The notes: a model not told the origin generated them from the letters alone. 64,000 bases of DNA from Deltaproteobacteria bacterium (GCA_029547045.1 JAKPQL010000119.1:1-64000); one strand, 5' to 3'; positions 53,836-63,499 are shown, counted from the stretch's first letter. Numbers and translations are program-made.

Positions 53836-54351
53836 ATGGACACGGACCAGGTGATCCTTGGGCTTCTCATGTCCGGGCCCAAGAGCGGGTACCGGATCAA
53901 GAACATCACGGGGAAGCTCATGATGGCGTACAACCTGAGCTTGAACCAGATCTACCCGGCGCTGCGCAAACTCGAGGCATCGGGGCTCGTGAAGAAGGAC
54001 GTGGTGATCCAGACCGGCAAGCCCAACCTCCATGAGTACTCGCTGAGCGAACGCGGCAGGGAGAGCTTCTTCCAGGCCATGAAAGCGCCGCCCGTGCCCC
54101 TGGACTACCAGCTGGATTTCCTGACCAGGGCCTTCTTTTTCCGCTTCCTGGGTGCGGAAGAGGTCAACCGCCTGTTCGAGCAGGAGATCTGCTCCCTGGA
54201 CGAGCAGCTCCAGGACCTGGCCCAGATCCGCTCCGAGGTCCAGGAACGCAGTGACGAGAACGGTCTCTTCATCTTCTCCACCATCGTGGAGATGATCCAG
54301 ATGCTCAAGGACCGGTACGCGAAGGAGCTTGAGCGGAGAAGGCAGGGCTGA
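53836..54351 (+). CDS. PadR-family transcriptional regulator
   Basis: A 171-aa protein. The winged helix (VILGLLMSGPKSGYRIKNI; LNQIYPALRKLEASGLVKKD) is typical of PadR, and the C-terminal helical part mediates dimerisation. Members repress genes for small aromatic or other toxic compounds until a ligand binds. It precedes the acyl-CoA synthetase gene at 54423 by 71 bp, so that gene and itself are likely targets. GAGGGG precedes the ATG. Confidence 0.9.
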   Translation: MDTDQVILGLLMSGPKSGYRIKNITGKLMMAYNLSLNQIYPALRKLEASGLVKKDVVIQTGKPNLHEYSLSERGRESFFQAMKAPPVPLDYQLDFLTRAFFFRFLGAEEVNRLFEQEICSLDEQLQDLAQIRSEVQERSDENGLFIFSTIVEMIQMLKDRYAKELERRRQG

Positions 54352-54422
54352 GTTCCCCACCCCCTCCGCAGTGACAATACAACTTGGGACATTGAGACGA
54401 CACAACTATGAGAGGTGCATCC

Positions 54423-55868
54423 ATGAACACGTTCTTCAATCCCTCGTCCGTCGTGGTGATCGGAGCATCCAATTCCCCCTTCAACCTCGGTGCCACCATC
54501 TGCAGGTCGTTGAGCGAGTTCACCTCGTTCCAGGGCGCCAAGTACGCCGTGAACCGCAAGGGGGAGGACGTCTTCGGCTGCAGGGGGTACACCAGGGTCA
54601 CGGACATCGAGGGGCCGGTGGACCTGGCGGTGATCATCGCGCCTTCGAAGGTGGTGCCCGGGTTCGTGAGACAGTGCGGCGAGAAGGGCATCCGGCACAT
54701 CGTCATAGAGAGCTCAGGCTTCTCCGAGGGCGGCGAGCAGGGCAGGGCCCTGCAGCGGGAGCTCGACGAGATCAGGAAGGCCTACGGCATACGCATCATG
54801 GGACCCAACTGCCTGGGCGTGCTCAACACCGAGAACAGGTTCTGCTGCTTCTACGGTCTCCAGAAGGACGACATGGAAACCTTTGCCACCGAGTCGGGCG
54901 ACATCTCCTACATCATCCAGAGCGGCGGCATCGTGGTCATCGTGCTTGAATCCTTCAAGAAGGATGTGGTCAAGGCCGCGAAGATCGTGAGCATCGGCAA
55001 CAAGAGCGACATCGACGAGGCAGACATGATCGAGTACTACGGCGCCGACACGAAGACCAAGGTCATCGGCATGTACCTGGAGAACATCTCCAGCGGCAGG
55101 AAGTTCCTGGAGAAAGCCCGCAGGGTGAACAAACCCATCCTGGCCTTCAAGGTGGGCAGGACCGGCGAGGGGGTGAAGGCGGCCCAGTCCCACACCGCCG
55201 GCATGGCCAACAACGACCTCATCTTCGATGCCGCATGCAAGCAGGCGGGCATCATCAGGGTGAACTCCATCTCGGAGCTCCACGCGCTGCCCAAGATTTT
55301 CACCCGCATGCCCCCGCTCAAGGGCAGGCGCATCGCGGTGTTCACCAACTCCGGGGCCTTCGGCGGCATTACGGCCGACCTCCTGGTGGAAAACGGCCTG
55401 GAGATGGCCAGGCTCTCTCCCGAGACCCAGGAGCGCCTTTCCCGCACGGGCCAGATCTTCAACGTGAGGAACCCCATCGACCTGGGACCCGCGCTGTCCA
55501 TGCAGACCTTCCTGGAGATCTTCGACATCCTGCTTGCCTCCGACGAGGTGGACGGCCTCCTGCCCGTGCCCAGCCTGTGGCACCCCATGGTCATCGAGGC
55601 CATCATGGAGCTCGTCAAGAAGTGCCACGCCTACGGAAAGCCCGCGGCCGTCTACACCCCGAACGCGACCCACAAGACCATCTCCTACCGGGAGAAGTAC
55701 GACGTGCCGCTCTTCGAGTCCCCGGAGGAGGCGGTGCGAGCCCTGTCAGTGTCCTTCAGGCAGTACGGATACAGCCTCATGAAGGAGGAAGCAGCACGGA
55801 AGACGAGCGTCCAGGAGCACATGCGGCGCCCGGCGGAGGGGTGCTCGGATTACGCGGCCGAGGCGTAG
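54423..55868 (+). CDS. NDP-forming acyl-CoA synthetase alpha-type protein (second copy)
   Basis: A 481-aa protein. CoA-binding domain: FFNPSSVVVIGASNSPFNLG. GPNCLGVL, QSGGIVVIVLESFKKD and phosphohistidine region QSHTAGMANND follow. It lacks the ATP-grasp half, as does the paralogue at 50899, to which it is only moderately similar. It may activate an acyl substrate together with a separate beta subunit. The PadR gene upstream suggests substrate-induced expression. Confidence 0.87.
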   Translation: MNTFFNPSSVVVIGASNSPFNLGATICRSLSEFTSFQGAKYAVNRKGEDVFGCRGYTRVTDIEGPVDLAVIIAPSKVVPGFVRQCGEKGIRHIVIESSGFSEGGEQGRALQRELDEIRKAYGIRIMGPNCLGVLNTENRFCCFYGLQKDDMETFATESGDISYIIQSGGIVVIVLESFKKDVVKAAKIVSIGNKSDIDEADMIEYYGADTKTKVIGMYLENISSGRKFLEKARRVNKPILAFKVGRTGEGVKAAQSHTAGMANNDLIFDAACKQAGIIRVNSISELHALPKIFTRMPPLKGRRIAVFTNSGAFGGITADLLVENGLEMARLSPETQERLSRTGQIFNVRNPIDLGPALSMQTFLEIFDILLASDEVDGLLPVPSLWHPMVIEAIMELVKKCHAYGKPAAVYTPNATHKTISYREKYDVPLFESPEEAVRALSVSFRQYGYSLMKEEAARKTSVQEHMRRPAEGCSDYAAEA

Positions 55869-55889
55869 GGGAGAGGCTGGTTTCCGGGT

Positions 55890-56363
55890 TCAGTGAGGTG
55901 ACCGGCTCCTGTCCTGCGGGATGATGGTCCTGAGCACGTCTTCCTTGCCGATGACGCCACTCAGCCTCCCCTGGGCGTCCAGCACCGGGATGGTGTGGAT
56001 CTTCCTGTCCACCATGAGTGAGGCCACCTCCTCGATGTCCGTGTCCTCGGTCACGGTGACGGGCCGGGGCGTCATGGCGTGCTCCACCGTGGTGGCTGAG
56101 ATCTTGTCCATCTCCTTCTCCACGTGCCGGGGCGACATGAGCGGTATGACCCCGTCCAGCACCACGAAGTACGAGGGTAGGGGGAGCTTCTTCTGCTGGG
56201 AGATCAGGTCGTCGCGGCAGAGGATCCCCACCAGCTTCCCGCTGCTGTCCAGCACCGGGGCGCCGTTGATGTGGTGGTCCATGAGCACCCTGGCGGCATC
56301 CACGATCCCCATGTCCGGAGTCAAGGTGATCACTGCTTTCGTCATAATGTCTCCGACCTTCAT
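55890..56363 (-). CDS. CBS-domain pair protein
   Basis: A 157-aa protein made of two CBS motifs: VGDIMTKAVITLTPDMGIVDAA...GILCRDDL and VEHAMTPRPVTVTEDTDIEEVA...GVIGKEDV. CBS pairs bind adenine nucleotides and report energy state. No effector domain is attached. GGAGGG precedes the ATG at 56363. Convergent with the synthetase gene. Confidence 0.9.
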   Translation of the reverse strand: MKVGDIMTKAVITLTPDMGIVDAARVLMDHHINGAPVLDSSGKLVGILCRDDLISQQKKLPLPSYFVVLDGVIPLMSPRHVEKEMDKISATTVEHAMTPRPVTVTEDTDIEEVASLMVDRKIHTIPVLDAQGRLSGVIGKEDVLRTIIPQDRSRSPH

Positions 56364-56535
56364 GGCACGCCCTCCGGATTGAAGAGATTGGATATGCAAA
56401 AAGGTATGCTCCATGCGGGAATTGTCAAGGCGTGGATGTGAAATCGGACCCCGCGAACGCTCCCAGCCTGTGAACAGAGGGAGCAGCAGGAAAGGGTTGC
56501 ATCCGGGCAGGAAAGGAACTCCCGCCCCTTAACGG

Positions 56536-56925
56536 CTATTCTTCGAAGGCCGAGCGGCTCAGGGCCAGGAGCGAGGCCTGGTCGAGCTTGCGCATGGTAC
56601 TGATGAGCTTCTTGATGTCCTTGTTGTTCTGATCCGCGAACTCGATGCCCATGCCCTTTTCGGCCTCGTGCCTGACTACTTTGCCCTCCACGTCGATGAC
56701 CTTGCCCACATCCACCGCGTCGAGCGTCATGTGGAGGCTGCTGCCCCGCTCCCGGGGGCGTGGCGTCTCGATGTAGATGCCCCCGATGCTGATGTTCCGC
56801 ACGATCCCCTTGAGCACCTTGCCGTCGGCGTCCAGAAACCTGGCCTCGATCTTCAGCGGCTTGCGCGTGTAGCGTCTCTGTTCTTTCACGGTCATGTCCC
56901 CATACGAAGGAGAATATATGTACAC
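56536..56925 (-). CDS. PilZ-domain protein (c-di-GMP effector)
   Basis: A 129-aa single-domain protein. The c-di-GMP-binding signature is split as RRYTRKPL (RxxxR) and NISIGGIYIE (D/NxSxxG), the classical PilZ layout. It would change conformation on c-di-GMP binding and act on a motility or surface target. The ATG at 56925 follows GGGAGAG; an internal ATG at 56895 has a poorer ribosome site. Confidence 0.9.
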   Translation of the reverse strand: MYIYSPSYGDMTVKEQRRYTRKPLKIEARFLDADGKVLKGIVRNISIGGIYIETPRPRERGSSLHMTLDAVDVGKVIDVEGKVVRHEAEKGMGIEFADQNNKDIKKLISTMRKLDQASLLALSRSAFEE

Positions 56926-56988
56926 TCTCCCTTTCGTCTTTCCGCGGGTGAATCTTTAACCATGACGCGTGGTCTTTGCTGCAGACGA

Positions 56989-57021
56989 GGGAAGGCGCCC
57001 CGTCCGACGGGGCGCCTTCCC
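56989..57021. terminator. Perfect GC-rich palindrome between PilZ and TPR genes
   Basis: GGGAAGGCGCCCCGTC (56989-57004) and its exact reverse complement (57006-57021) flank one C, giving about 15 bp of stem. It lies 26 bp beyond the stop codon of the minus-strand gene ending at 57047 and likely terminates it. No T-run is visible on that strand. Confidence 0.6.
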
Positions 57022-57046
57022 GATACTGCCCCGGCGGGGGGGGGTG

Positions 57047-57781
57047 CTAGAGGTCTTCCAGCAGGGACTTCGCCATGTTCGCGTAGTACTTGTCGCTCCC
57101 GGCAGCAGCCTTCTGGAGGATGACCTTGGCCTCGGCCTTGTCGCCTGTCTTGGTGAGCAGTTCGCCCAGGTACACCTGGCCCTCTATGTCATTGGGGAAG
57201 GCCTTCTGGTATTCCCTCAGGTACTGCATGGACAGCTTCTTGTCCTGCAGGGGCCACGGCAGGACGAACCAGAACCGGCCCAGTGCCTTGATGGGGCCGC
57301 CGTCCTGGTAGTTCTTGTCGATCTTGTACGACTTCTCGAAACTGCTCTGGGTCTTGTCCTTCAGGCCCTCCTTCAGGGCGGTGAGGACGCTCACGCCGTC
57401 GGAGTAGCTGCCCACAGAGCAGCCGTACCAGAAGTTGCCCTCGATGCCGTTGGGGTTGATGGCCATGGCCTTTTCCCCGAACTTCATGCCGATCTTGCCG
57501 TACTCCTTGCAGATGGCCTTCCAGTTGGCGGCGTTCTTCTTCTTGGACTCGTCGGCATACCACCGGTACGCGCGGGACGCCTTCCAGGCCGCCTCGTAGC
57601 TGGTGGGCGCGGCCTCCAGGGCCTTGGCGAACATGTCTCCGGCCTGCTTGTAGCTTTCGATGTTCGTCTTGCCATTGTCGAACAGGGCATTGCCCTGGGC
57701 AATGAAATCTTCGGCGCACAGGGCCAGCGGAATCATGGACACCAGGCACAGGCAAAGGGCGAAGCGCAGAACTCTCCTCAT
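57047..57781 (-). CDS. Exported TPR protein, TatT-like (TRAP transporter-associated)
   Basis: A 244-aa protein with a signal peptide (MRRVLRFALCLCLVSMIPLA, cleavage near LCA) and TPR-like helices (SYKQAGDMFAKALEAAPTSY; GQVYLGELLTKTGDKAEAK). The central NPNGIEGNFWYGCSVGSYSD recalls the TatT component that associates with some TRAP transporters. No TRAP transporter genes are in the window, so the role is open. GGAGGA precedes the ATG at 57781. Confidence 0.75.
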   Translation of the reverse strand: MRRVLRFALCLCLVSMIPLALCAEDFIAQGNALFDNGKTNIESYKQAGDMFAKALEAAPTSYEAAWKASRAYRWYADESKKKNAANWKAICKEYGKIGMKFGEKAMAINPNGIEGNFWYGCSVGSYSDGVSVLTALKEGLKDKTQSSFEKSYKIDKNYQDGGPIKALGRFWFVLPWPLQDKKLSMQYLREYQKAFPNDIEGQVYLGELLTKTGDKAEAKVILQKAAAGSDKYYANMAKSLLEDL

Positions 57782-58023
57782 TTCAATTCCTCCTTCGAGA
57801 TGGGATGTAAACCAGCGTAGCACCAGAACGCGAGATGATCAAGATGATCCATGCGAGACCGTCCTGAACAGGCAGCGACCCTCCGGGGTGAGAAAGCTGG
57901 CAGGGTGGATATGCCAGGAAATCAGCGCAGTATGGAGCATTCACGAGACGCTGAGCAGCAGGTGATGGGATTGTGAACTTTACCCTTGCCAAACGGTCCC
58001 TTCGCCCTTATAGAGTAAGGACA

Positions 58024-58386
58024 ATGCCGTACGAGGATCTTTCCACGAGATATCCCTCCATGAGAGGCATCGCGGTAGAGTTGCCCTTTGTCAAGTTCAA
58101 GTATGTCAGGGTCGACCGGTCGGAGCAGGAAAGACCCAGATATACCAAACAGATAGAAGCCAAGATCACCTCCGAAAGCAAGACCCCACAGACCGCTTCC
58201 CGGATGATCGTGCCGAGGGAGGCCGAGGTAACCACCTTCGGCATTGACCCCATGATATCCTCGGCATCGGTCATCCACGAACTGACCTACGGAAGGATCG
58301 ACATGCCCCGGGCATACTCCCGGCAGGCCGCCGGCTACCCGGCACCCGCGCTGGACCAGGGGCACTCGCTCGATATCCTCATCTAG
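58024..58386 (+). CDS. Hypothetical protein, 120 aa, coupled to the deacetylase gene
   Basis: It begins MPYEDLSTRYPSMRGI and ends SLDILI. It is rich in basic residues and Ser/Thr, with no membrane segment. Codon use is G/C-ending like real genes here. An in-frame GTG at 57973 is an alternative start. The gene ends 7 bp before the HDAC-family gene, so the two are probably cotranscribed. No family recognised. Confidence 0.6.
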   Translation: MPYEDLSTRYPSMRGIAVELPFVKFKYVRVDRSEQERPRYTKQIEAKITSESKTPQTASRMIVPREAEVTTFGIDPMISSASVIHELTYGRIDMPRAYSRQAAGYPAPALDQGHSLDILI

Positions 58387-58393
58387 GTGCCCC

Positions 58394-59401
58394 ATGGTAG
58401 GAATCGTATCCGACCCGCTGTTCATGAACCACGATACCGGGGGATATCATCCAGAGGCCCCCATGCGCGTCCATTCCATACACACCGTGTTTGCCGGGAA
58501 AGACCCGGGAATCCGCATGGTGGAGCCGGTCCGTGCGGACTCCGACGAGATCGCCCTGAACCACGACCGTTCCCACATCGAGCGCGTGAGGCGCGCGAGC
58601 GTGCCCGGAAGGCTGGTGGGCCTGGATCCGGACACGGTATCCTCGGAGGACTCCTTCGAGACCGCCCTGTACGCCGTGGGTTCCCTCATCAGGCTCGTTC
58701 AGATGGCCGTTGCAGGAGAAATCGAGAGTGGCTTCGCCAGTCTCAGGCCGCCCGGTCACCATGCCACAGCCAGCGAGGCCATGGGATTCTGCCTGTTCAA
58801 CAACGTGGCTATCGCAGCGAAGAAGGCCATTGCGTGCCTCGGCGTAGAGAAGGTCATGATCATCGATTTCGACGTGCACCACGGGAACGGGACCCAGGAC
58901 AGCTTCTACGACAGCCGCAGGGTCCTGTACTTCTCCTCCCACCAGTACCCCTTCTATCCCGGCACCGGGAGGCTCCAGGAGGCCGGGGGCAGGAAGGCCC
59001 AGGGGTATACGGTGAACTGCCCGCTGCGCTCGGGGAAGACCGACGGCGAGATGCTGGCCCTGTACCGGTCCGTCCTCGTGCCCATCATCCATGCGTTCAG
59101 GCCCGGCCTCATCCTGGTGTCCGCAGGGTTCGACGCCCATGCCATGGACCCCATCGGCGGCATGCAGCTCACCTCTGCGGGTTTCGCCGCCCTGGCCGCT
59201 CTTATCCGGGACGAGGCGCGCGACGTGCAGTCTCCCGTTGTCTATGCCCTCGAAGGTGGATATAATCTCGATGCCCTGAGGGATTCCGTCAGGGCGGTGA
59301 CAGATGTATTGAAGGGGGGGGAGGCCCCCGGGATCCAGGAAAAGCCTTTTGCAGAGCTCGATGGGATCATTGCGGCTCATGCGCGTTTCTGGACCCTGTG
59401 A
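58394..59401 (+). CDS. Histone deacetylase superfamily (acetoin utilisation-like) protein
   Basis: A 335-aa zinc amidohydrolase. RPPGHHATASEAMGFC holds the catalytic His pair, DFDVHHGNGTQ the zinc-binding Asp/His, and AGFDAH the second Asp; LEGGYN is the C-terminal signature. Bacterial members remove acyl groups from small molecules (polyamines) or from proteins such as acyl-CoA synthetases, which would fit a genome rich in such ligases. Confidence 0.9.
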   Translation: MVGIVSDPLFMNHDTGGYHPEAPMRVHSIHTVFAGKDPGIRMVEPVRADSDEIALNHDRSHIERVRRASVPGRLVGLDPDTVSSEDSFETALYAVGSLIRLVQMAVAGEIESGFASLRPPGHHATASEAMGFCLFNNVAIAAKKAIACLGVEKVMIIDFDVHHGNGTQDSFYDSRRVLYFSSHQYPFYPGTGRLQEAGGRKAQGYTVNCPLRSGKTDGEMLALYRSVLVPIIHAFRPGLILVSAGFDAHAMDPIGGMQLTSAGFAALAALIRDEARDVQSPVVYALEGGYNLDALRDSVRAVTDVLKGGEAPGIQEKPFAELDGIIAAHARFWTL

Positions 59402-59449
59402 CGCCGCCATGTGTTCAAGTTTGCACTGTGTACTGCCGAAAGGCCTGGT

Positions 59450-60181
59450 ATGCTGGAAGCCAGTTCCATCGAATCCGTAGAGGTCCGTGAGTACAAGCAG
59501 GGGGAGATTATCGTCCGGGAGGGCGACCCCGGGCGGTACTTCTATGCAATCCTCCAGGGAGAGGTGCAGATCTACCAGCTGGAAAAACCCATCCGCATCC
59601 TTTCGGCCCAGGACGTGTTCGGCCTGGAGAACCACTACCGGGGCATCCCGTACACCACCACGGCCAAGGCCACCAAGACCTCGCGCATCGCCACCTACGA
59701 GGCGGAGGCCATCGATGAGATAGCCTATGCGAAGCCGGCCCTTGCGGCGATGATCATGAAGTCCGCTTTCCTGCAGCTGGAGCAGACCACCTCCATCGCA
59801 GAGGCGAACATCCCCTATGGCGAGGTGATCAACCTCGATATCCGCGAGTACAACGACGGTGAGGTCGTCATCGCCGAGGGCGACACCGGCACAGAGATCT
59901 ACAAGCTGTACTCCACCGAGGGCGGGCTCGAGGTGTTGAAGAAGGATGTCCGCATCGGTGTCATCACCAAGCCCGGCGAGTATTTCGGCGAAATGAGCTT
60001 CATCCTGAACGAACCAAGGAGCGCCACCATCCGTTCCATCGGCAAGAGCATGGTGGAGGTTCTCCCGGTCCAGGAGGGCGGCCTTGACCGCATCATCAAC
60101 GAGAACCCCGAGGTTGCCAACAAGATCATCACCACCCTGGCCCAGAGACTCAAGCAGGCGAACCTGCTCATCGTGAAGTAG
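59450..60181 (+). CDS. Protein with two cyclic-nucleotide-binding (CAP-ED) domains
   Basis: A 243-aa protein. Two cNMP-binding folds are seen, VREYKQGEIIVREGDPGRYF and IREYNDGEVVIAEGDTGTEI, each followed by a barrel. FGEMSFILNEPRSATI is the phosphate-binding cassette of the second, while the first lacks it. No helix-turn-helix or other effector is attached. The ATG at 59450 (after GAAAGG) is preferred to GTG at 59411. Its end overlaps the convergent patatin gene by 14 bp. Confidence 0.88.
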   Translation: MLEASSIESVEVREYKQGEIIVREGDPGRYFYAILQGEVQIYQLEKPIRILSAQDVFGLENHYRGIPYTTTAKATKTSRIATYEAEAIDEIAYAKPALAAMIMKSAFLQLEQTTSIAEANIPYGEVINLDIREYNDGEVVIAEGDTGTEIYKLYSTEGGLEVLKKDVRIGVITKPGEYFGEMSFILNEPRSATIRSIGKSMVEVLPVQEGGLDRIINENPEVANKIITTLAQRLKQANLLIVK

Positions 60182-61274
60182 TCCGCCCTCTCTTCGCAAC
60201 ACGTGCAAGGATCTCCGGCACAGCCTCAAGTGCCTTTACCCGTCCCTCCTCAATGGCGCCGGCGCTCTTCGTGAACTCCAGGGCAAGGATATCCACCACA
60301 TCCGGCTCGATGAGCACGTCCGGCGGATCGTACTTCAGCATGAGGCGGTTCTTCTGGTACTGCTGGATGTTGGTGGCGCTCAGAAGGATCTCCACGATGT
60401 TCATGCGGTTCTGGGGCTTTGCGGCAAAGAGTGCCGGGGGCTTCAGCTCGCCGAGCACCTGCGTCCCCTGGAGGAGATAGTCCTTCAGCGCCTTCCCGTA
60501 CTCGGCATCGAGGATCTTCCCGGCGCGGGGGGAGGCAAGCTTCCTGAGGATGGTCTCGGCCAAGGGCTTTATCCCCGTACGGATTGCACCGGGATTGATC
60601 AGCCCCATCACGCGCTCGATCATGCCCTGGGCAAGGTCCTCCTCGCATGCGCAGGCCTCCTGCTCGGCCTGAACAAGGGTGTGCCGTTTCGCGGCCGAGT
60701 ACCGCGAGGGCATGCGCGAGTGGAGGTTGCAGGCAACGGTGATGTCCGGGGAGCAGGCCTTGAGGATGTCCAGGGGCAGGGGGTCGGATACTCCTCCGTC
60801 GGTGAGGAGCCGGTCCATGTGCACTACGGGCTTGAAAATGCCCGGGATGGCCATGCTGGCCAACACCGCCTCGGCCAGGGGGCCCCTGTCAAGTGCGACG
60901 GTTTCTCCACTGAGAAGGTCGGTGGCAACGGCGACGAACTGTATCGGGAGATCCTCGATGCGCATGTCTCCCACCACGGACCTGATGAATCTCAGCGCCC
61001 GCTTGCCGGCCAGCAGTCCAGAATAGGGGAACACAGGGTCTGCATAGTAGCCCAGAGACTGGATAAAGGACATGTCCGTGACGAGCTTCCGGAAATCTTC
61101 GAGCCTGCCCGCTGCAAAGAAGGCGCCGATGACGGCGCCGGCGCTCGAGCCCACGACTATGTCAGGCGCCACGCCCTGCTCGGCGAGCACCAGAAGGACG
61201 CCTATGTGGGCACCCCCCATGGCTCCGCCGCTGTCCAGGGCAATGCCGATGGTGGGTTTCCGTTTCCGTGCCAT
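60168..61274 (-). CDS. Patatin-like phospholipase / NTE-RssA family protein
   Basis: A 368-aa protein. The oxyanion glycine-rich loop is LDSGGAMGGAHIG, the nucleophile serine is in GSSAGAV (GxSxG), and the catalytic Asp is in LLTDGGVSDPLP, the complete patatin dyad. A C-terminal region of about 150 residues extends beyond the RssA-like core. It likely hydrolyses phospholipid or other acyl esters in the cytoplasm. The ATG at 61274 is used because the longer frame has no ribosome site. Confidence 0.9.
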   Translation of the reverse strand: MARKRKPTIGIALDSGGAMGGAHIGVLLVLAEQGVAPDIVVGSSAGAVIGAFFAAGRLEDFRKLVTDMSFIQSLGYYADPVFPYSGLLAGKRALRFIRSVVGDMRIEDLPIQFVAVATDLLSGETVALDRGPLAEAVLASMAIPGIFKPVVHMDRLLTDGGVSDPLPLDILKACSPDITVACNLHSRMPSRYSAAKRHTLVQAEQEACACEEDLAQGMIERVMGLINPGAIRTGIKPLAETILRKLASPRAGKILDAEYGKALKDYLLQGTQVLGELKPPALFAAKPQNRMNIVEILLSATNIQQYQKNRLMLKYDPPDVLIEPDVVDILALEFTKSAGAIEEGRVKALEAVPEILARVAKRGRTTSR

Positions 61275-61363
61275 GGATGCATAGTAACGGAAAGGCACAC
61301 CCGGGGCAACCCGATCAGGCACCCGGGGTAAAGAAAAAAAACCCGCTTCCCGAAGGGGGAGGT

Positions 61364-62746
61364 ATGGACGTGTACTGGCTCGGCAAGGCTGCGCCCCCCC
61401 CGGGGGTGGCCATGGCGCAGGTGGACTCGGTGGATCAGACCCCTGAGGACTGCCTGCTCTTCATCGACCACTCGGGATTCGTGCGTTTGCGGAAGTCCGG
61501 ATCCCGCCGCATCTACCTGGTATGCGACGGAAAGATGCCGAAGCGGCTCCCTGCCTCGGTCATGGGGGCCATCCCCCGGGACGCCTCGGTGATCAACGCC
61601 ATGGTCATGCTGTACCTGGAGATGAAGCAGTCCTTCGAGGTGGGGGACCTGCTCATCCGGTCCCTGGACGAGAAGGACCGCACCATCCAGGAAAAGCAGC
61701 GTATCATGCTCATGAACTCGAAGCGGTACAACGCCATCATCCAGAACGCCAACGATCTCATCTTCATCCTCGGGCCCACGGGGAAGATCACCTTCTGCAA
61801 CGACACGTTCAGGAATTACCTGGAGGCAAAAGGGACATCCGTGCTCGGCAGACCCCTCATGGAATTTGTTCTTGAAGAAGACCGTGCCCAGCTCGAGACC
61901 ATGATCAGGAAGGGATTCAGCAAGGGAGTCCCGGTGCGGGGAGAGGCGCGGCTTGTCCTCCTGTCGGGACGTCCCGGCATCTTCTCACTGCTGTGCACGC
62001 CTCTGGAAGAGCGTGGCCGGATCTATGCCCTCTCGGCCATCGGCCGTGATATCACCGACATCAGGGCCATGCAGCGCAGGCTCACCATCCAGGCGAACGA
62101 CCTGAGCCAGATGATGAACGGCCTTGCCCATGAGCTGAGAAACCCCCTCACCGTCATCGGCGCCTACAGCAGGAGGCTGGAGAAGGAGAAGGCAGGGACC
62201 AGCGGGAAATGGGAAGAGGCCCTGTCCGGGATCTACTCCTCCATCAGGCGCATCGAGGACATGATAGAGCATGTGGAGCGATACGAGCATCTCGCGCGGA
62301 TGGAGCCCGCCTGCCGCCAGGTGGAGCTGTGTGGTCTGGTCCGCCAGGCCATCGGCGAGATGGATCATGGGGTGCCGGTGCGCCTCACCGCGCCCGAGGG
62401 CCTTCTTGCCTTCTGTGACCAGAACCATGTGCGGGTGGCATTCTGCAGGATCCTGGAGAACGCCCTGGAAACCGGCACACCCGAGGTGGCGGTGAGTATC
62501 TCCAGGGACGAAAACTATGCCTATGTGGCGGTGCGGGATTACGGTCCCGGTGTCAAAGACAAGGTGCAGACAATACTGTCCCCGTTCTATTCCACCGACC
62601 CCATGAAGACGGGCCTGGGACTCACCGAGGCGCGCATGGCCATGGTGAAGATCCACGGCGAGCTCGAGGTGGTCCGCCAGGCGGACCCGGGAGCCGTGTT
62701 CACCCTCAAGATCCTCCTTGACCGAAGACTCAAGGCCCGGAACTGA
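61364..62746 (+). CDS. PAS-domain sensor histidine kinase
   Basis: A 460-aa soluble kinase. The N-terminal 110 residues are of unknown type and include CLLFIDHSGFVRLRKSGSRR. PAS (about 122-235: IIQNANDLIFILGPTGKITF) and HisKA with MNGLAHELRNPLTVIGAY follow, then a degenerate HATPase (RILENALETG; DYGPGVKD; TGLGLTEARM). No receiver domain or adjacent regulator. GAAGGGGGAGG precedes the ATG. Divergent from patatin with 89 bp between starts. Confidence 0.9.
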   Translation: MDVYWLGKAAPPPGVAMAQVDSVDQTPEDCLLFIDHSGFVRLRKSGSRRIYLVCDGKMPKRLPASVMGAIPRDASVINAMVMLYLEMKQSFEVGDLLIRSLDEKDRTIQEKQRIMLMNSKRYNAIIQNANDLIFILGPTGKITFCNDTFRNYLEAKGTSVLGRPLMEFVLEEDRAQLETMIRKGFSKGVPVRGEARLVLLSGRPGIFSLLCTPLEERGRIYALSAIGRDITDIRAMQRRLTIQANDLSQMMNGLAHELRNPLTVIGAYSRRLEKEKAGTSGKWEEALSGIYSSIRRIEDMIEHVERYEHLARMEPACRQVELCGLVRQAIGEMDHGVPVRLTAPEGLLAFCDQNHVRVAFCRILENALETGTPEVAVSISRDENYAYVAVRDYGPGVKDKVQTILSPFYSTDPMKTGLGLTEARMAMVKIHGELEVVRQADPGAVFTLKILLDRRLKARN

Positions 62747-62809
62747 CCCTTGCCGGGAATGTTTCACATCGGCTATGATCCTTGTGTCCGAATCAGTGCG
62801 AGGTGTGCC

Positions 62810-63499
62810 ATGGGTGAGTACGAGCAGGTGGTCCCCGGCGTGTTCCAGGTGGGCGGATCGGACTACTCCGACCCTGCGGATGCGGCGGTGTACGTCGTCG
62901 CGTGCGGCGAGGAACTGGTCATGGTCGACTGCGGTGCCGGAAGGTCCACGGCGGTCTTGGTAGAGAACATGGAAGAGGCGGGCCTCGATCCGGCGCGGAT
63001 CACCACCCTGATCCTCACCCACTGCCACGTGGACCATATCGGGTCGGTGGAGTACTTCCGGAACACCTGCCACTGCACGGTGATCTCCCACGACCTGGAC
63101 GCGGACGCCATCGAAACGGGCGACCCGTCGCTCACGGCGGCGAGGTGGTACAACACGAAGCTGCCCAGGACCACGGTGGACAGGCGGCTCACCGGTGAGC
63201 ACGAGACCGTCGCCTGCTCCGGCGATCTGGTCCACTGCATCCACACCCCCGGGCACACCCCGGGCTCCATTGCCGTGTACCTGGACCGCCAGGGCAGCCG
63301 CGTCCTCTTCGGCCAGGACATCCATGGCCCGTTCAGCCGCGAGTTCCGCTCCGACATCGGCCAGTGGCGCACATCCATGCACAAACTCCTGGACCTCGGC
63401 GCGGACATCCTCTGCGAGGGCCACTTTGGCATCTTCAAACCGGCCCAGCGCGTGGAGCGGTACATCCGGGGCTACCTGGACCAGTACGCGGGCCAATAG
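62810..63499 (+). CDS. Metallo-beta-lactamase fold hydrolase
   Basis: A 229-aa protein. The metal motif THCHVDHIG (HxHxDH) is followed by HTPGHTPGS and a late GHFGIF with the last His ligand. This resembles glyoxalase II-like hydrolases acting on thioesters or similar bonds. GCGAGGTG precedes the ATG at 62810, chosen over an in-frame start at 62750. It is 63 bp after the kinase gene and may be cotranscribed. Confidence 0.88.
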   Translation: MGEYEQVVPGVFQVGGSDYSDPADAAVYVVACGEELVMVDCGAGRSTAVLVENMEEAGLDPARITTLILTHCHVDHIGSVEYFRNTCHCTVISHDLDADAIETGDPSLTAARWYNTKLPRTTVDRRLTGEHETVACSGDLVHCIHTPGHTPGSIAVYLDRQGSRVLFGQDIHGPFSREFRSDIGQWRTSMHKLLDLGADILCEGHFGIFKPAQRVERYIRGYLDQYAGQ

